A DNA stretch of 9,775 nucleotides from CAYMWF01 sp964394085 [NCBI: uncultured Gemmatimonadota bacterium] (GTDB lineage Bacteria; GCA-2686955; CAYMWF01), in the NCBI GenBank assembly GCA_964394085.1, contig CAYMWF010000134.1, positions 1 to 9,775 of the forward strand, read 5' to 3'. Shown one piece after another: positions 6,360-9,775 of this stretch (position 1 is the stretch's first letter; each line of letters begins with the position of its first letter). A program made the translations under genes and the position numbers. Below the pieces are notes generated by a model. It was not told where the DNA came from, searched no databases, and saw only the letters and a program-made list of their open reading frames with translations.

Positions 6360-6420
6360 CAACCCGCTGCAGCAAATAAAAATCCGCGCTTTTAAGGCTG
6401 AACGCAGTGCTGACCTGGTT

Positions 6421-6424
6421 GGAG
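6421..6424 (+). promoter_or_regulatory. Ribosome binding site deciding the start of the last + strand GNAT gene
   Basis: GGAG lies 6 nt before the ATG at 6431. The same frame can be extended back to a GTG at 6407, but that codon has no such site, and the eight extra residues would carry no domain. Confidence 0.65.
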
Positions 6425-6430
6425 AATATT

Positions 6431-7156
6431 ATGAATGAAGACATTGTTGTCGAACCGATGACGGAGGAGTTCATCATTTGGCGTTGTCTTCATGATGGAC
6501 CGGTCGCGCCCGACACTATCGACCGGTGGCCGTCTGAAGGAGCGATGCCGTGGGAACGCTATCGCGACCGGAACACGCCTCTCTTGAAAAGGCTCACCAG
6601 AGCCTACGGGTCCTGCGCCATTTCAGCACGCTGCGGCGACCAGATCGTGGGGCATCTTCGATTCTACCCCAAGTCGGTCTGCGACATGGCGGGCGCGGGC
6701 GCCCTTTGCCTTCAGCAGGATTCTCCCGCGGGGCCGGTTGAAGACTTCGCCGACAGCGACTTTCCGGATCCTGCACGGATCGAAGACAAAACACTTCTGG
6801 TTCATTGCCTGATGACGGGAAGCCCGCAGCAAAGAACGAATCCCTACCAGCGTAAAGGTATCGGTACGCGTCTGGTCAAATTCTTGATAGAATGGGCCGG
6901 AGTGAACGGCTGGGAGCGAATCGAGGTCGATTCCTTCGAGGACCTTCCCATTATCTATGATATTACGGGCAGCGCCGGTTATACATTCTGGGAGAAGCTG
7001 GGATTCCACCTCGTTGATCGGCATCCGCACCCGGAGCTGCAGGACCGAAGCCGGTTCGTCGAGTTCATCACTATGCTCGAAGAACAGGCCGGGTCGATCG
7101 GGATTCCGCCCGAGACGGCGAGGGACCGACTCGTGATGCGTCTCGACCTGAAATGA
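6431..7156 (+). CDS. GNAT family N-acetyltransferase
   Basis: An acetyl-CoA dependent acyltransferase. The acetyl-CoA pyrophosphate loop is Gln140-Arg-Lys-Gly143-Ile-Gly145, preceded by a strand (TLLVHCLMTG, 121-130) and followed by the long helix TRLVKFLIEWAGVNG. A further strand (WERIEVDSF, 161-169) and the WEKLGFHLVDRHP helix-strand (187-199) complete the fold. The first 75 residues hold QIVGHLRFYP, an early GNAT strand, and an acidic insert at 95-118 (EDFADSDFPDPARIED). The C-terminal extension, residues 205-241, is not part of the core. Acceptor unknown; protein and small-molecule acceptors are both possible. The 5' end is set by the GGAG site. Local GC is visibly higher than in the earlier ParB-GNAT gene, and the two acetyltransferases share no close similarity. 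Confidence 0.83.
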   Translation: MNEDIVVEPMTEEFIIWRCLHDGPVAPDTIDRWPSEGAMPWERYRDRNTPLLKRLTRAYGSCAISARCGDQIVGHLRFYPKSVCDMAGAGALCLQQDSPAGPVEDFADSDFPDPARIEDKTLLVHCLMTGSPQQRTNPYQRKGIGTRLVKFLIEWAGVNGWERIEVDSFEDLPIIYDITGSAGYTFWEKLGFHLVDRHPHPELQDRSRFVEFITMLEEQAGSIGIPPETARDRLVMRLDLK

Positions 7157-7188
7157 ACCGGAAAGGCGGGCAAGCGCTTCGAGGCAAA

Positions 7189-7217
7189 CGGGCGAAGCCG
7201 GTGTTCACCCGCTTTAT
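7189..7217. terminator. Possible bidirectional terminator between convergent genes
   Basis: CGGGCGAA (7189-7196) pairs with TTCACCCG (7204-7211) with one C/A mismatch and a 7-nt loop. The stem is flanked by AAA on the left and CTTTAT on the right, so each strand sees only a short T-tract. A second stem, GCTTCG/CGAAGC (7176-7181 with 7193-7198), competes with it. The location between the two convergent stop codons (7156 and 7274) supports a terminator role, but the T-tracts are weak. Confidence 0.35.
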
Positions 7218-7273
7218 CGAGCTGTCTGCGGTTCCCCTCCCCCACTTCCCCATGCGACTTTAGGAGATAATTG

Positions 7274-9109
7274 TCAGGGTATGACCTCGATGTCCAGATA
7301 ATCCTCATCCCATGATGGTTCAGGAAAATCGCCCCCCGCACGTGCAAAATATCTGTAGGCGCCGAGAGGGACATTGCCGACATACTGAGCGATATCGCTC
7401 AACGTTCTGGTCTCTCCGGGATTGAGCGTTATTCCGGCCGGTCCCATCAATGGTTCGTTCAAAGGTCCATAGGGCAGTTTGAGTGCGCCCGACCAGACCT
7501 GCATGGTTTGACCGGTCGGTTCGTTATTGGTAACGGATGCGCTGAAAATGAAATCGGACTTGCGTGGTACTTCGGTCATGTCCGACCAGATCGATACCGT
7601 GATATCGGGATATGCCGCGATTTTAGCAATATAGATGTCAGCCGGAGCGTTTTTCGCTGCTGTCAGGTAGACGCCGCCCTCGTTGTCTACCGCCGCGCCG
7701 TGGCCGGCACCCGGGGTGCTCGAATCGACGAGGATGGTGAAGTCGAGGCCGCTCCCGCCCGGATCAAGCCTGGAAAGAAAGATATCCGCACCGGAACCGG
7801 GGCCGCCGTCCGGCGGAAAATCGGGGGAGTACGTATAACCCACTACGTGAGCGCGACCCTGGTCGTCTACAGCGATGTCGCGACCATGGTCGATATCGCT
7901 TCCGGCCAGGAAGGTGCTGTAAACGAGACCGTCGCCTTCGGTTCCGAGCTTGGTCACGAAAACATCCTCGCAGTTGTAATAAGTCGGAGGGAAGACTGTT
8001 TCACAGCCGAGAACCTCTCCGACGAAATCTTCCTGAAAAGCGCCGGGAGTCGTTGGGAAGTCGATGGACCTTGTAGAGCCCGTAATATACACGTAATTCT
8101 CCGAATCGATCGCCATCCCGCCAAGACCGTCCAGATCTTCACCGCCGAAATACGTGCTGAACATCAGGGTGCTTCCATCGGCGGACAGTTTTGAGATGAA
8201 GATGCTGTTCGGGTCGGACATGAGCGGATTTTCCAGTGGAAAATCGTCGGCATTCGTTTTTCCGGAGAACACGATATTATTGTCGGGGTCGAGGGCCACA
8301 TTCTGAGCCCAGTCATCCTTGAAACCGCCGAAATACGTGCTGTAGAGAATCGTTCTCCCGTCAGGCGAGAGTTTCGTAATGAACGCGTCGGTGTATATGT
8401 AGAGTGGAGCGCTCGGCTCGCTCTGATACGCGTCCGGGGTGGTCGGAAAGTCGGTCGATCCGGTGGTGCCGACCACATAGACCTCTCCGCTCTCACCGAT
8501 CGTGATCCCCTCGCCCCGATCGGCGTAGTCGCCGCCCAGGAATGTGCTGTACAGAATAGAACCGTCCGCCGGATCCAGCTTCATGATGAACACTTCGACG
8601 AAACCGGTCAAAGTATCATCAAACCCGTCGACGATCGGGAAACTTTCGGAACTGGTCCAGCCCGTTACCCAGACATTGTTTGAATTATCGAGAGTGATAT
8701 CGGTCGGGTAGTCATGCTCCAGCGGGTCTCCGACGATCGGAAGCGTCCACAGGGGCGTCCCGTCGGCATCCAGCTTGATCACGAGAATATCCAGGTGCTG
8801 ATGGTCCTGGTACCAGGATGCGATAACATAGGAGTTCCCGTCGGCATCCACAGTCATATCGAGACCGCGCGAAAGCCAGTATCCCGGAATGATCGTTTCG
8901 TACACAAAAGCCGGTCCGCCATTCATCATCGCAGAGGGTTCATGAAGCACTTCGCCGCTCATGGATTCTCCGAACTCTCCGGCTTTCTTCGTGGAACGGT
9001 CGCAGGGACATGGTTGATGAACAGCCGTTTCCGGGTGTTCAGGTCCGAAAGCCGCCAGGGAACCGGCGGATAAAACCAGCGCGATAATCGTTGTTGTTAT
9101 CTTTCGCAT
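7274..9109 (-). CDS. Secreted SBBP-repeat seven-bladed beta-propeller protein
   Basis: A 611-residue exported protein. Residues 1-20 (MRKITTTIIA and a hydrophobic core ending SLAA) form a Sec signal; a Cys-Pro-Cys pair follows at 34-36. Seven SBBP-type repeats follow, each opening with a pattern like DIAVDxxGxxYVxGxT and closing with FITKLxxDGxxLxYSTYxGG. They begin near residues 81, 135, 198, 267, 328, 408 and 468, enough for a closed seven-bladed propeller. Residues about 502-611 form a beta-sandwich-like C-terminal domain (SVTNNEPTGQ, LNPGETRTL, VPLGAYRYFARAGGDFPEP) of a type I recall from surface proteins of uncultured FCB-group bacteria. It is probably periplasmic, surface-bound or released, with a binding or scaffold role; no catalytic motif is seen. 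The frame runs back to an ATG at 9313, but the 9109 start has a strong GGAGGA site and puts the signal peptide first. Confidence 0.85.
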   Translation of the reverse strand: MRKITTTIIALVLSAGSLAAFGPEHPETAVHQPCPCDRSTKKAGEFGESMSGEVLHEPSAMMNGGPAFVYETIIPGYWLSRGLDMTVDADGNSYVIASWYQDHQHLDILVIKLDADGTPLWTLPIVGDPLEHDYPTDITLDNSNNVWVTGWTSSESFPIVDGFDDTLTGFVEVFIMKLDPADGSILYSTFLGGDYADRGEGITIGESGEVYVVGTTGSTDFPTTPDAYQSEPSAPLYIYTDAFITKLSPDGRTILYSTYFGGFKDDWAQNVALDPDNNIVFSGKTNADDFPLENPLMSDPNSIFISKLSADGSTLMFSTYFGGEDLDGLGGMAIDSENYVYITGSTRSIDFPTTPGAFQEDFVGEVLGCETVFPPTYYNCEDVFVTKLGTEGDGLVYSTFLAGSDIDHGRDIAVDDQGRAHVVGYTYSPDFPPDGGPGSGADIFLSRLDPGGSGLDFTILVDSSTPGAGHGAAVDNEGGVYLTAAKNAPADIYIAKIAAYPDITVSIWSDMTEVPRKSDFIFSASVTNNEPTGQTMQVWSGALKLPYGPLNEPLMGPAGITLNPGETRTLSDIAQYVGNVPLGAYRYFARAGGDFPEPSWDEDYLDIEVIP

Positions 9110-9114
9110 TTCTT

Positions 9115-9120
9115 TCCTCC
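9115..9120 (-). promoter_or_regulatory. Ribosome binding site of the propeller gene
   Basis: On the - strand, GGAGGA lies 5 nt before the ATG at 9109. It decides this start against the upstream in-frame ATG at 9313. Confidence 0.8.
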
Positions 9121-9178
9121 GAAGTTCAGACGCGCGAGTATGAATCTTTGATCTACCGGCATAGAACTCGCGCCAGTG

Positions 9179-9207
9179 AAGATAACCTTGTTGATGCATT
9201 AACTCAA
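9179..9207 (-). promoter_or_regulatory. Possible promoter of the propeller gene
   Basis: Read on the - strand, TTGAGT (9207-9202) and TATCTT (9184-9179) are separated by 17 nt, matching a sigma70-type promoter at 4 of 6 bases in each box. It would give a leader of roughly 60 nt before the ATG at 9109. The match is modest. Confidence 0.3.
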
Positions 9208-9421
9208 CATTGATCCTCGCGAAGGATTCTGCGTTGCAGGTGTTTTTTTCATGGGATTTATCCAAGGAGTCGTCTCTTTCCCCGTATTGCAGCTTGTTCG
9301 ATGAGTGCTCCATGGACCTGAAGGTTCATAATATTGGAGGTATGTTATTTATCATGATGCATGGTGGGGTTTTGTACAGACTTCTCCTTCCGGCTTGACC
9401 TCCGATGCTTCTGTCTTCCGT

Positions 9422-9568
9422 CTATGCAGCTGATTTGACCAGACTCCTCATCAGCTCATTCTGATTCTCCCTGATCCTTCCGACGGCCATTCGCAACCGC
9501 CTTTCTACCGGCCAATCCGGTAGCTGGGTCTGTTCGTTCAGGTTGCCAATCCTATTTTTTTCAGACAC
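9422..9568 (-). CDS. Small reading frame overlapping the edge gene, possible frameshifted tail
   Basis: A 48-codon frame from a GTG at 9568 to the TAG at 9422-9424. The product is charged and probably helical (PVERRLRMAVGRIRENQ, then NELMRSLVKSAA). It has no ribosome binding site and overlaps the preceding frame by 31 nt. It is in the -1 frame of that gene, and the join would fall in a run of seven A (9561-9555 on the - strand). The simplest reading is that it is the C-terminal tail of the edge gene, reached by an indel or ribosomal slippage, and not a separate gene. I recognise no family. A 7-bp hairpin, CTACCGG/CCGGTAG, lies inside it at 9505-9523. Confidence 0.35.
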   Translation of the reverse strand: MSEKNRIGNLNEQTQLPDWPVERRLRMAVGRIRENQNELMRSLVKSAA

Positions 9569-9775
9569 GAAAATTCAACAGCAAGTTCAATATGCGACAG
9601 AGTTTCCCCTCCCAGGTTCCGTCGCCGTCGAATGATGAGGGAGCGTCTTCCCGCCCTGCGGTGCTTCCATATCTCCTTGATAATCAAATCGCCTCCAGGC
9701 ATGGCAAACAGCTCTATCATTGCTTCCAGGTTTACATAATATTTCTTCACGTGAGGAAACGGACTGATTCTGCGA
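9538..9775 (-). CDS. Unrecognised partial protein running off the right edge
   Basis: The frame is open to the window edge and reads 78 full codons before a TGA at 9538-9540, so only a C-terminal part may be visible. A GTG at 9750 is a possible internal start without a clear ribosome binding site. The product contains a hydrophobic helix-like stretch (YVNLEAMIELFAMPGGD) and a very basic segment (HRRAGRRSLIIRRRR). The Arg-rich segment could be nucleic-acid binding or could reflect reading a non-native frame. I recognise no family. The stop lies just after a run of seven A at which a -1 shift would lead into the 9568-9422 frame. Confidence 0.35.
   Translation of the reverse strand, partial: RRISPFPHVKKYYVNLEAMIELFAMPGGDLIIKEIWKHRRAGRRSLIIRRRRNLGGETLSHIELAVEFSCLKKIGLAT

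Larger units (their letters stand above)
9110..9421 (-). other. Upstream region of the propeller gene without a supported gene
   Basis: This stretch holds the leader and possible promoter of the propeller gene. The propeller frame stays open without a stop back to 9313, but that extension has no signal sequence or domain. The + strand has a 62-codon frame (9210-9398) with no ribosome binding site or recognisable domain. Beyond about 9210 I see no further promoter, terminator or repeat that I can support. Confidence 0.5.

Noticed and set aside
7508-8194. 228-codon + strand frame inside the propeller gene
   Set aside because: It lies opposite a well-supported repeat protein, has no recognisable domain, and is a shadow of the - strand codon pattern.
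9110-9313. N-terminal extension of the propeller protein to ATG 9313
   Set aside because: It would bury the signal peptide at residue 69; the 9109 start has a strong ribosome binding site and puts the signal first.
9210-9398. 62-codon + strand frame near the right end
   Set aside because: No ribosome binding site, no recognisable domain, and it lies over the leader region of the propeller gene.
9505-9523. CTACCGG/CCGGTAG hairpin as a terminator or frameshift stimulator
   Set aside because: It lies inside an open reading frame without a T-run and is over 30 nt downstream of the seven-A run, farther than usual for a frameshift stimulator.

Overview
The window holds nine protein-coding genes on the + strand (positions 2 to 7156), then one long convergent gene on the - strand (9109 down to 7274) and a partial, possibly frameshifted reading frame at the right edge. 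No rRNA, tRNA, CRISPR array, transposase or recombinase gene is visible. The organism is probably an uncultured bacterium of moderate GC. Several proteins have Sec or lipoprotein-type signals. The seven-bladed SBBP propeller with its C-terminal beta domain resembles proteins common in candidate phyla of the FCB group (Zixibacteria/Krumholzibacteria-type genomes), while one acetyltransferase looks Firmicutes-like. This taxonomic reading is an inference with low confidence.

Layout: (1) 2-1084, an exported SnoaL-like plus DJ-1/PfpI fusion; (2) 1143-1664, a CYTH-domain protein; (3) 1725 or 1785 to 2255, a START-like (SRPBCC) protein, overlapping by 4 nt (4) 2252-3052, an exported HExxH metallopeptidase-like protein; (5) 3068-3937, a ParB-like domain fused to a GNAT acetyltransferase; (6) 4051-4809, a class I methyltransferase; (7) 4840-5628, a lipoprotein with a probable jelly-roll fold; (8) 5661-6359, a UbiE-like methyltransferase; (9) 6431-7156, a GNAT acetyltransferase; (10) 9109-7274 (-), a secreted beta-propeller protein. 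The right end (9775-9422, -) carries two overlapping frames joined by a run of seven A.

The + strand genes sit close together but share no recognisable pathway. Only genes 3, 4 and 5 (overlap, then a 15-nt gap) look like a translationally coupled unit. Two methyltransferases, two acetyltransferases, a CYTH protein, a SnoaL-like protein and a START-like protein in one direction resemble the content of an integron cassette array or an accessory island. However, I find no integrase and no convincing attC site, so this is a hypothesis. The clearest unusual observations are a fusion gene whose base composition changes sharply at the domain junction, a ParB-GNAT fusion, a short motif repeated just after the stop codons of genes 2 and 5, structured intergenic sequences, and the frameshift at the right edge.
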